The translations under genes and the position numbers were made by a program. Positions 1 through 5,091 of a DNA stretch of 5,645 bases are shown here, piece by piece; within the stretch, counting starts at the first letter, position 1, and each line of letters starts with the position of its first letter. Below the pieces are notes generated by a model. It saw nothing but the letters and a program-made list of their open reading frames with translations. It had not been told where the DNA came from and searched no databases. The stretch is from Gammaproteobacteria bacterium (GTDB taxonomy: Bacteria; Pseudomonadota; Gammaproteobacteria; UBA7966): positions 1 through 5,645 of the forward strand of contig DNIF01000169.1 of the NCBI GenBank assembly GCA_003485715.1, read 5' to 3'.

Positions 1-2
1 TC

Positions 3-1241
3 GATGAACTCATCCACGACGCGGATCACGCCGTCATCGAGGCTGGCCTGCCACTGCCATCGCCACTGCATGGCAACGGTCAGGCGAACGGCCACGCCCA
101 TGATGAACGACCGCTGGGGCGTCTGTTCCTGCAGACGCAGCAGATGCAGGACGACCTGCCTGGCGGCCTGCCTGGCAATCGTCCCGACAACAACATCCTC
201 GGTACCGCGCTGGCGCTCTCGCGTCTGCGGCCGGAGCGTCAGGTTGTGCTGGTGTCCAAGGACATCAACCTGCGCATCAAGGCGCGCGCCGTCGGAGTGC
301 ACGCGGAGGATTACCAGAACGACAAGGTGCTGGATGATGTCGCGCTGCTCTACAGTGGCACTGCGGTGCTCCCCACCGATTTCTGGGAGACGCACGGACG
401 CGACATGCAGTGCTGGACGCAGGGTGAGCGCACGCTTTACCGCCTGCAGGGGCCACTCACTGCAGACTGGTATCCGCAGCAGTGCATCTGGCAGGACGAG
501 GAGGGCGGTCTGGAGGCCATTGTCCGGCGTGTCGGTGGCAGCGTCGCCGACGTGCAGCAGGTGGCTGATTTCCGCAACGCCAATCACTCGGTCTGGGGGA
601 TCGTCGCGCGCAATCGCGAGCAGAACTTCGCACTCAATCTGCTGATGGACCCGGAAGTGGATTTCGTGACCCTGCTCGGGCAGGCCGGCACCGGCAAGAC
701 GCTGCTCGCGCTTGCTGCCGGTCTCGCGCAGACGATGGATATGAAGCGTTACCGTGAGATTGTCATGACCCGGGTCACCGTGCCGGTGGGCGAGGACATC
801 GGCTTCCTGCCCGGCACCGAGGAAGAGAAGATGACGCCCTGGATGGGCGCGCTGCTGGACAACCTCGAGGTGCTCACGCAATCCGAGGTGGGCGGCGACT
901 GGGGGCGCGCAGCCACGGCCGATCTGTTGCAGAAGCGCATCAAGATCCGCTCGCTCAACTTCATGCGGGGGCGCACCTTTCTGTCGCGCTACATCATCAT
1001 CGACGAGGCGCAGAACCTCACCTCCAAGCAGATGAAGACGCTCATCACCCGCGCCGGTCCCGGCACCAAGGTGGTTTGCCTCGGCAACGTCTCGCAGATC
1101 GATACCCCCTATCTGAGCGAGACCACCTCGGGGCTCACCTACGTGGTCGATCGTTTCAAGGACTGGGCCCATAGCGGGCACATCATCCTGATGCGCGGCG
1201 AACGCTCGCGACTCGCTGACCATGCCTCGGAATGCCTGTGA
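3..1241 (+). CDS. PIN-PhoH family ATPase / putative RNA-processing protein, 5' end cut by window
   Basis: The frame is open from base 3, so the 412 visible residues lack the true N-terminus; the ATG at 144 is internal because PIN-like sequence precedes and spans it. The visible N-terminal part is the end of a PIN ribonuclease-like domain: PDNNIL (D62) and VVLVSKDINLRIKA (D87) carry conserved acidic metal-binding positions, and the first PIN Asp must lie upstream. The C-terminal half is a PhoH-type P-loop ATPase with Walker A GQAGTGKT (residues 226-233, bases 678-701), Walker B YIIIDEAQN (D334/E335, bases 990-1016) and a C-terminal RGERSRLA that fits the family's arginine region. PIN-PhoH fusions (YlaK / PhoH2 type) are described as RNA helicase-ribonucleases, presumably cytoplasmic; the physiological substrate is not known from sequence. 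About 50-60 residues are probably missing. No functional link to downstream djlA is evident, and two hairpins separate them. Confidence 0.93.
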   Translation, partial: DELIHDADHAVIEAGLPLPSPLHGNGQANGHAHDERPLGRLFLQTQQMQDDLPGGLPGNRPDNNILGTALALSRLRPERQVVLVSKDINLRIKARAVGVHAEDYQNDKVLDDVALLYSGTAVLPTDFWETHGRDMQCWTQGERTLYRLQGPLTADWYPQQCIWQDEEGGLEAIVRRVGGSVADVQQVADFRNANHSVWGIVARNREQNFALNLLMDPEVDFVTLLGQAGTGKTLLALAAGLAQTMDMKRYREIVMTRVTVPVGEDIGFLPGTEEEKMTPWMGALLDNLEVLTQSEVGGDWGRAATADLLQKRIKIRSLNFMRGRTFLSRYIIIDEAQNLTSKQMKTLITRAGPGTKVVCLGNVSQIDTPYLSETTSGLTYVVDRFKDWAHSGHIILMRGERSRLADHASECL

Positions 1242-1260
1242 TCCGATCACGTCCGCACCG

Positions 1261-1286
1261 CGGGGGCAGTGGCAGCCAGGCCCCCG
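1261..1286 (+). other. GC-rich hairpin downstream of the PhoH gene
   Basis: A perfect 7-bp inverted repeat, cgggggc at 1261-1267 and gcccccg at 1280-1286, encloses a 12-base loop, 20 bases after the PhoH stop codon. No T-tract follows. It may act with the next hairpin as a 3'-end stabiliser or weak terminator; the role is inferred only from position. Confidence 0.45.
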
Positions 1287-1297
1287 GTCGCACGACC

Positions 1298-1330
1298 GCC
1301 AGCGATCCCATCACTCGGCGGATCGCTGGC
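1298..1330 (+). terminator. Probable transcription terminator or 3'-end stem-loop after the PhoH gene
   Basis: A perfect 11-bp inverted repeat, GCCAGCGATCC at 1298-1308 and GGATCGCTGGC at 1320-1330, encloses an 11-base loop, between the PhoH stop (1241) and the djlA start (1407). There is no downstream U-run, so it is not a canonical intrinsic terminator; in GC-rich genomes strong stems without U-tracts are often found at gene ends. It could equally be a symmetrical protein-binding site or mRNA-stabilising structure. Confidence 0.4.
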
Positions 1331-1406
1331 CCGTGTCAACGAGGGAGGTCGCTACGCCTTCTCCCGATGTCGGTGCTGCAGGACCTGAAACGGTGAGGCC
1401 TGCAAC

Positions 1407-2276
1407 ATGGCGCGTGTCCCGGGCAGCGAACCGTTAGCCCTCCTGGTCCTCGGCTGTCTCGGTTGGGTGGCCGGCGGCTTCATCGGGGCTGGTGTGGGGT
1501 TACTGGCGGGCTATCTGCTCGAACGCCTCTCTCTCCTGGCCAAGGCCGCCTCCGATGCCACCCCCGAAACAGCAACGCGCCACGGGCAGGACACGACGGA
1601 ACACCCAGAAGCGGCCCCTCCCCGCGAAGATTCGCTCGGGGAGCGCTTCTTCCGTGCCGCCTTTCTCACACTCGGACATCTGAGCAAGGCAGACGGGCAC
1701 GTCTCGCGTGAGGAGATCCAGGCCGCCGAACGGATCATGCAGCGCATGTCGCTCAGCGCGGCGCGACGTGATGCCGCCATGCAGCGCTTTCGCGAGGGCA
1801 AGGGCGTTGGTGTAACGCTCGCGCGCTGCCTGTCCGGGTTGGACGAATGGCTTGCCGGGCATCCCGAGATCTCGTTGCTCTTTCTCGAGGTCATGTTATC
1901 GGTGGCTTGGGCCGAGGGCGCTCCGGGCACGGAGAAGCGCCGGGTCTTGCAGGAGATCGCGCAGCGGCTGCGGGTCGAGGCGGGAGAGTTTGCCCGCGCC
2001 GAGGCCCAGGTCGCGAGCGGGCGGCGCAGCCCTGGGGCAACAGCGGCCAACGAGAGCTACGCGGCGCTCGAGGACGCCTATCGCGTCCTCGGCATCCCGC
2101 CCATGGCGAGCGACGGTGACGTGCGCCGAGCCTACCGTCGCCTGATCAGTCGGCACCACCCCGACAAGCTCCTGGCCCAGGGTCTGCCCGACGAATGGGT
2201 GGCCGTGGCCAACGAGCATACCCATCAGATCCGTCGCGCCTGGGAGGTAGTCAGCCGTGTCCGCGGGTTGCGCTGA
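1407..2276 (+). CDS. djlA: DjlA-type membrane-anchored J-domain co-chaperone (TerB-like + DnaJ)
   Basis: The 289-aa product (E. coli DjlA is 271) has the DjlA order of domains. An N-terminal hydrophobic segment at residues 10-38 is rich in small residues (GxxxG-like GGFIGAGVG), as in the DjlA TM dimerisation segment. A charged, proline-containing linker follows (about 40-78). Residues ~79-200 form a helical TerB-like domain with the signature KADGHVSREE. A C-terminal J domain starts near residue 217 and carries the HPD tripeptide (251-253) that stimulates DnaK ATPase. The start is supported by a GGTGAGG ribosome site at 1392-1398, 8 bases upstream. DjlA proteins tether DnaK to the inner membrane with the J domain cytoplasmic, and in E. 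coli their overproduction activates the Rcs envelope-stress pathway; whether that applies here is unknown. The gene appears monocistronic, with hairpins before it and a repeat-filled gap after it. Confidence 0.9.
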   Translation: MARVPGSEPLALLVLGCLGWVAGGFIGAGVGLLAGYLLERLSLLAKAASDATPETATRHGQDTTEHPEAAPPREDSLGERFFRAAFLTLGHLSKADGHVSREEIQAAERIMQRMSLSAARRDAAMQRFREGKGVGVTLARCLSGLDEWLAGHPEISLLFLEVMLSVAWAEGAPGTEKRRVLQEIAQRLRVEAGEFARAEAQVASGRRSPGATAANESYAALEDAYRVLGIPPMASDGDVRRAYRRLISRHHPDKLLAQGLPDEWVAVANEHTHQIRRAWEVVSRVRGLR

Positions 2277-2301
2277 GGTCCGGAGGCATGCAGGCGTGCA
2301 T

Positions 2302-2353
2302 CGTCATCCTGCGCCTGCCGTCATCCTGCGCCTGCCGTCGTCCCCGCACCCTC
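2302..2353. repeat. Tandem 17-bp repeat, two exact copies plus a degenerate third
   Basis: CGTCATCCTGCGCCTGC occurs exactly at 2302-2318 and 2319-2335. A diverged third unit, beginning CGTCGTCCCCGC, runs from 2336 to 2353. The next unit starts at 2354 and is the left arm of the palindrome there (CGTCATCCCCGC). Unit starts are therefore spaced 17, 17 and 18 bases, so the array looks like a tandem series of half-elements of the downstream palindrome. There are no unique spacers, so this is not a CRISPR array. Confidence 0.8.
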
Positions 2354-2380
2354 CGTCATCCCCGCGCAGGCGGGGATCCA
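2354..2380. repeat. Small palindromic REP-like element (CGTCATCCCCGC...GCGGGGATCCA type)
   Basis: A perfect 8-bp stem, ATCCCCGC at 2358-2365 and GCGGGGAT at 2370-2377, with a 4-base loop GCAG, sits in the consensus CGTCATyCCCGC...GCGGGrATCCAG. I recall this consensus as a widespread dispersed repeat in beta- and gammaproteobacterial intergenic regions, often mistranslated as HPRAGGDP. It lies 78 bases after the djlA stop and could function as a bidirectional 3'-end structure for djlA. Family assignment is from memory of the motif, not a search. Confidence 0.7.
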
Positions 2381-2381
2381 G

Positions 2382-2461
2382 TCGATCTGCAATGCCCCGA
2401 GTACCGGGCCCTCACCCCAACGCCTCTCCCCCCGGGGCTTGAGGGCCCCATCGATCTGCAA
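2382..2461. repeat. 11-bp direct repeats flanking a small hairpin element
   Basis: TCGATCTGCAA occurs at 2382-2392 and again at 2451-2461, framing a 58-base stretch. The repeats could be a target-site-like duplication or the shared edge of two adjacent dispersed repeats, since the first copy directly abuts the REP-like palindrome that ends at 2380. No coding capacity is credible between them. Confidence 0.6.
2406..2448. repeat. Second dispersed hairpin element (CTCACCCCAACGCCTCTCCC type)
   Basis: A perfect 9-bp inverted repeat, GGGCCCTCA at 2406-2414 and TGAGGGCCC at 2440-2448, encloses a 25-base C-rich loop. The left half resembles the CCTCACCCCAACCCCTCTCCC intergenic repeat found in many proteobacteria, usually mistranslated as LTPTPLP; this copy looks shortened, with its central stem reduced to CCCCGGGG. 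It lies between the direct repeats and just upstream of the parA ribosome site, so it could influence expression of the parA-queG unit. Confidence 0.6.
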
Positions 2462-2488
2462 ATGAATCTAATGTACTGGCGCGGAGAC

Positions 2489-2494
2489 GGAGGG
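2489..2494 (+). promoter_or_regulatory. Ribosome binding site of the ParA-like gene
   Basis: GGAGGG lies 4 bases before the ATG at 2499. It is the best Shine-Dalgarno match in the region and fixes this start, which also places the P-loop at the expected distance from the N-terminus. Confidence 0.75.
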
Positions 2495-2498
2495 ACAC

Positions 2499-3317
2499 AT
2501 GCACGTCGTTGGGGTCTATCTGCCGAAGGGAGGTGTGGGCAAGACGGCCATCGCCGTCAATCTGGCCCATACGGCGGCCGTGGCGGGGGAGCGGGTCCTG
2601 CTCATCGACCTCGACCCCCAGGGTGCGGCCGCCTGGTTGCTCGGCTGCACACCAGGCAGCAGGGGCGTGGCGGGTCTCCTGGCGGCCGGGGCCGGCGAGG
2701 GGCGGCGGACGGCCCCGGGCGAGGCGGTCGCCAGCGCCGTGCAGGTGACGGCATGGCCACGGCTGCATGTGCTGCCCATGGACCTCGATGCCCGGCATCT
2801 GGAGGCCGAGCTCGCCCAGCTCGATCATCCGAGGCGTCGATTGCGCCGGTTGCTTGCCGAGCTTGCCGGGCGTTACGACCGGGTCGTTATCGACTGCGCC
2901 CCCTCGATGGCCTTGCTCGCCGATGCGGTGTTGAAGGCGGCCGATGCCCTGCTGGTGCCGCTGGTGCCGAGCCATCTCTCGCTCGCTGCCTGGGAGCGCC
3001 TGCGCGAACTGTGCGCCGAGCGCGCCCCGGAGTTGCCGCTGTGGCCCGTGTTCTCGCTGGTCGATCGCCGGCGTGCCCTGCACCGGGACCTGATCACCGC
3101 CTTTGCCCGCGCCCATCCGGCACTGATGCCGGTCTATCTGCCGAGCGCGGCCGCGGTCGAGCGCATGGGTGAGCATCGGGCGCCCGTGGCCACCTTTGCC
3201 GCCGGCAGCCCCGCCGCACGTGCCTTCGGCGAGTTGTATCGCTGCCTGCTGGCACGCACACCGACGCAGCCCAGCGGGCGTCTCGGGGAGGCCGATGACA
3301 GCGCTGCCACCGGCTGA
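2499..3317 (+). CDS. ParA/Soj/MinD-family deviant Walker ATPase, orphan
   Basis: The 272-aa protein has a complete ParA-type P-loop core: deviant Walker A KGGVGKT at residues 10-16 with signature Lys10 and catalytic Lys15, Walker A' LIDLDPQG (35-42) and Walker B YDRVVIDCAPS (126-136), followed by ADALLVPLVPSHLSL, typical of ParA. It lacks the N-terminal helix-turn-helix of plasmid type Ia ParA, so it resembles chromosomal Soj-like proteins. Such ATPases dimerise on ATP and use the nucleoid or membrane to position cargo (origins, plasmids, chemosensory arrays, flagella, carboxysomes). No parB, parS-like cluster or cargo gene is visible, so the cargo is unknown. Its 3' end overlaps queG by 23 bases, implying co-transcription and coupling. 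The C-terminal ~20 residues (after LLART) are polar and low complexity and lie where the gene overlaps queG and its ribosome site. Confidence 0.88.
   Translation: MHVVGVYLPKGGVGKTAIAVNLAHTAAVAGERVLLIDLDPQGAAAWLLGCTPGSRGVAGLLAAGAGEGRRTAPGEAVASAVQVTAWPRLHVLPMDLDARHLEAELAQLDHPRRRLRRLLAELAGRYDRVVIDCAPSMALLADAVLKAADALLVPLVPSHLSLAAWERLRELCAERAPELPLWPVFSLVDRRRALHRDLITAFARAHPALMPVYLPSAAAVERMGEHRAPVATFAAGSPAARAFGELYRCLLARTPTQPSGRLGEADDSAATG
3285..3317 (+). promoter_or_regulatory. parA-queG overlap containing the queG ribosome site
   Basis: The queG Shine-Dalgarno sequence GGGGAGG (3285-3291) and ATG (3295) lie inside the last codons of the ParA-like gene, which ends at 3317. The 23-base overlap in a different frame suggests translational coupling. 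It argues against the upstream in-frame ATG at 3169, which would add 42 residues unlike QueG. Confidence 0.7.
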
Positions 3318-4371
3318 ACGCCTCCTCGACTGGTTGCGCGAGGAGGCCATCGGTCTTGGTTTCTCGGCGCTCGGGGTGAGCGACACCGATGTCAGCGTCG
3401 ATGCCGCACGCCTGCGTCGCTGGCTCGGGGATGGTCTGCACGGAGGGGCGACCGGGGCACTGCGTTATCTGGAACGACACATCGAACAGCGCTGTGAGCC
3501 GGGGCGTCTCAAGCCCGGCACGCTGCGTGTGGTGAGCCTGCGCATGGACTACTGGCCGGTGACCGCGCACGAGCCCTGGGCGGTGCTGGGCGATGGCCGC
3601 CTGGGCTACATCGCCCGCTACGCCCTCGGCCGCGACTATCACCGCACGATCCGGCCCCGGTTGCAGCGTCTCTGCGACGCCATGGTTGCCCGCATCGGCC
3701 CCTTTGGCTATCGCGTGTATGTGGACAGCGCCCCGGTCCTGGAACGGGCGCTGGCCCGCAAGGCGGGGCTCGGCTGGGTCGGCAAGCACACCAACCTCAT
3801 CCACCGGGATGCCGGTTCCAGCTTCCTGCTCGCCGAGATCTACACCGATCTGCCGTTGCCGATCACGACCCAGGAACATCCGCAGCTCTGCGGCAGTTGC
3901 AGCGCCTGCATCGACGTCTGTCCGACCGGTGCCATCGTGGCACCCTACCGCCTGGACGCCACCCGCTGCATTCCCTACCTCACCATCGAGTCGAAGGCCT
4001 CGATCCCGGAGCCACTCAGGCCGCTCATCGGCAATCGCATCTTCGGCTGCGATGACTGCCAGCTCGTCTGTCCGTGGAACCGCTACGCCGGTCGCGCAGA
4101 ACTGCCGGATTTCACCGCCCGCCATGGCCTCGATGCGCCACCGCTCGTCTGGCTCATGGGCTGGAGCGAGGCCGACTACCTGCATTACACGGAGGGCAGC
4201 GCCCTGCGGCGCATCGGCTACGAGGGCTGGCTGCGGAACGTCGCCGTCGCGCTCGGGAATGGTCCACCCGAGCCGGACGCCATCGCGGCCCTCGAAGCCC
4301 GGCGGGAACACCAAAGTGAGCTGGTCCGCGAACACGTGGGCTGGGCGCTCGCGCGCCTCGGGCGGTGCTGA
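3295..4371 (+). CDS. queG: Epoxyqueuosine reductase QueG
   Basis: The 358-aa protein (E. coli QueG is 379) reduces epoxyqueuosine to queuosine at position 34 of GUN-anticodon tRNAs, using cobalamin and two [4Fe-4S] clusters in the cytoplasm. All eight expected cysteines are present: C199, C202, C205 and C209 in CGSCSACIDVCPTGAI; C225 in RCIPYLTIE; C252, C255 and C259 in FGCDDCQLVCPWN. By ferredoxin logic C199/202/205 with C259 hold one cluster and C209 with C225/252/255 the other. D144 in YVDSAPVLERALARKAGLGWVGKHTNLI matches the conserved acid proposed as proton donor. The N-terminal cobalamin-binding domain (about 1-180) is intact, including LRMDYWP and YALGRDYH. The start at 3295 gives the usual N-terminus (LLDWLREEAIGLGFSALGVSD). 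It overlaps the ParA-like gene and converges on the Rhs region with no clear terminator between. Confidence 0.96.
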   Translation: MTALPPAERLLDWLREEAIGLGFSALGVSDTDVSVDAARLRRWLGDGLHGGATGALRYLERHIEQRCEPGRLKPGTLRVVSLRMDYWPVTAHEPWAVLGDGRLGYIARYALGRDYHRTIRPRLQRLCDAMVARIGPFGYRVYVDSAPVLERALARKAGLGWVGKHTNLIHRDAGSSFLLAEIYTDLPLPITTQEHPQLCGSCSACIDVCPTGAIVAPYRLDATRCIPYLTIESKASIPEPLRPLIGNRIFGCDDCQLVCPWNRYAGRAELPDFTARHGLDAPPLVWLMGWSEADYLHYTEGSALRRIGYEGWLRNVAVALGNGPPEPDAIAALEARREHQSELVREHVGWALARLGRC

Positions 4372-4404
4372 AGGGCGCGGCCGGGCCTGAACGCATCAAA
4401 CATC

Positions 4405-4419
4405 AAAGGGGTCAGAGTC
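4405..4419 (+). repeat. GGGGTCAG motif, plus-strand copy at the left edge of the Rhs relic
   Basis: The 15-base stretch aaaGGGGTCAGAGTC resembles a motif often seen in proteobacterial intergenic and mobile regions. A tandem catcaaa heptamer (4394-4400, 4401-4407) precedes and overlaps it. A related motif lies in opposite orientation at 4612-4641, so the Rhs relic is bracketed. Assignment to a repeat family is tentative. Confidence 0.4.
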
Positions 4420-4611
4420 GTAGATTTCCGGCAGCGGCACCGTGCGCGGCTCGGGCAGCACCGTGACCCCGTCGATGAAGCCACCCCCGCCAGGACCACC
4501 CCGCGACAGCGATCCCGTGTCGCTCGCCGCCTGTGCCGTCACACGCCCGCCCGCGTCCACCGTCCGGCTCAGCACCACCCCGTTGCCAAAGGACAGCGAG
4601 CGCAGAATCAA

Positions 4612-4641
4612 TGATGCTGACTCCATTGATCCTGCCCCCAT
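4612..4641 (-). repeat. Two 15-bp degenerate tandem units at the right edge of the Rhs relic
   Basis: On the plus strand, tgatgctgactccat (4612-4626) is followed directly by tgatcctgcccccat (4627-4641), identical at 12 of 15 positions. Read on the minus strand they give atgggggcaggatca and atggagtcagcatca, related to the GGGGTCAG motif at 4405-4419 but inverted relative to it. An overlapping 7-bp inverted repeat (ATCAATG at 4607-4613, CATTGAT at 4624-4630) could form a small hairpin just downstream of the immunity gene. Confidence 0.45.
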
Positions 4642-4662
4642 TTATCCCCGTCAGGTTCAAGC

Positions 4663-5091
4663 TCACTTACGAGTGACTTCCAGAGAGGCGATCAACCGCC
4701 TACATATGTCAAGGTGCCCGGGAGGACAGTGAAGTGTGGCATTAGCACGAATCACCTCCGCTCGATCCTGCGTGACTGCTTCGTTGATCGCAGCCAGAAC
4801 GTCGCGTCCGAATGTCGGATCGGTGCTGGACAGCGCGGCCAATTCGTCGAGCGAAGTCCATCGTTCAGCGAACAACTCAGCCACCTTGTCAGTGAATGCC
4901 CCAGCAACGACCCCATCGAGCCTGCCCGAGAGCGCCCTGTGAGCCAGTCTCAGATCGCTCCAACTCACGGCACGAACAATCACTTCGTCCGGGGCCATGT
5001 CGGAGGCGCTTGCCCCGACATAAGTAACAAGCGCACATGCCGTGACCACCCAGGCAAGCTCGCGATTACCGACTGCTCGCCCAAGCCTCAT
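4663..5091 (-). CDS. Putative periplasmic immunity protein for the Rhs toxin tip (unrecognised family)
   Basis: The 142-aa protein starts at the ATG at 5091, whose ATGA overlaps the Rhs stop codon. Residues 1-29 look like a Sec signal peptide: arginines in the n-region (R2, R5, R10), hydrophobic LAWVVTACALVTYVG (12-26), and AxA cleavage after A27-S28-A29. VTAC at residues 16-19 could be a lipobox, but the hydrophobic run before it is short, so type I cleavage is preferred. The mature part (~113 residues) appears mainly helical and acidic in the middle, with C122 and C130 (HCPPGHLDIC) able to form a disulfide. I recognise no family. Coupling to a toxin of predicted peptidoglycan target, plus export, suggests a periplasmic immunity protein; that role is inference. 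Its base composition is visibly less GC-rich than queG. Starting at 5181 instead would place 30 unrelated residues over the toxin gene and bury the signal peptide. Confidence 0.72.
   Translation of the reverse strand: MRLGRAVGNRELAWVVTACALVTYVGASASDMAPDEVIVRAVSWSDLRLAHRALSGRLDGVVAGAFTDKVAELFAERWTSLDELAALSSTDPTFGRDVLAAINEAVTQDRAEVIRANATLHCPPGHLDICRRLIASLEVTRK
5088..5091 (-). promoter_or_regulatory. ATGA stop-start overlap coupling toxin tip to immunity gene
   Basis: On the minus strand the Rhs gene ends CGACCATGA: ATG (5091-5089) opens the signal-peptide protein and TGA (5090-5088) closes the Rhs frame. No strong independent Shine-Dalgarno sequence is seen just upstream, so reinitiation by ribosomes finishing the toxin is likely, keeping immunity expression tied to toxin expression. 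Confidence 0.8.

Larger units (their letters stand above)
4396..4641 (-). pseudogene. Orphan Rhs / YD-repeat fragment downstream of the toxin-immunity pair
   Basis: An 81-codon minus-strand frame contains one YD-repeat-like segment, ILRSLSFGNGVVLSRTVD then AGGRVTAQ, matching the common Rhs pattern SLSFGNGVtLsRtyDxdGRlt. It then runs into a Gly-rich stretch (SLSRGGPGGGG) and a tail FIDGVTVLPEPRTVPLPE that I do not recognise. A TAA codon directly abuts the ATG at 4641, so the frame cannot extend upstream, and the last codons (IYDSDPFDV) translate a GGGGTCAGAGTC motif on the other strand rather than a domain. It begins 21 bases after the immunity stop, so read-through translation is possible, but one repeat without a core or toxin is not a working Rhs protein. 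The likeliest reading is a relic of an earlier Rhs gene 3' part, left by tip replacement. It could instead be a short expressed protein. Confidence 0.5.

Noticed and set aside
144..1241. PhoH gene starting at the ATG at 144
   Set aside because: The same frame is open to base 3 and PIN-domain sequence requires residues upstream; the Met at 144 is internal and the gene is cut by the window edge.
2302..2380. CRISPR array
   Set aside because: Repeats are directly adjacent 17-mers without spacers.
2446..2480. Sigma-70 promoter for the ParA-like gene
   Set aside because: TAATGT at 2469-2474 is a possible -10, but no acceptable -35 lies at a proper distance, so it cannot be supported.
2195..3172. 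325-codon plus-strand frame across the djlA end, repeats and the ParA-like gene
   Set aside because: It translates intergenic repeats (PRAGGDP, LTPTPLPP) and then an off-frame ParA gene; it is a shadow.
3169..3294. N-terminal extension of QueG from the ATG at 3169
   Set aside because: The extra 42 residues are Pro/Ala-rich and overlie the ParA coding frame; ATG 3295 has a ribosome site and gives the normal QueG N-terminus.
3094..4335. Long 413-codon minus-strand frame opposite queG
   Set aside because: Typical antisense shadow in GC-rich coding DNA; no recognisable domain, while the plus strand holds all QueG catalytic cysteines.
4372..4395. Bidirectional terminator between queG and the Rhs relic
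   Set aside because: The 24-base gap has no convincing stem followed by a T-tract on either strand.
4412..4666. 84-codon minus-strand frame with a GTG overlapping the immunity stop (GTGA)
   Set aside because: The overlap looks like translational coupling, but after the first ~25 residues the frame is off-frame to the YD-repeat segment and Arg/Gly/Ala-rich, with no domain.
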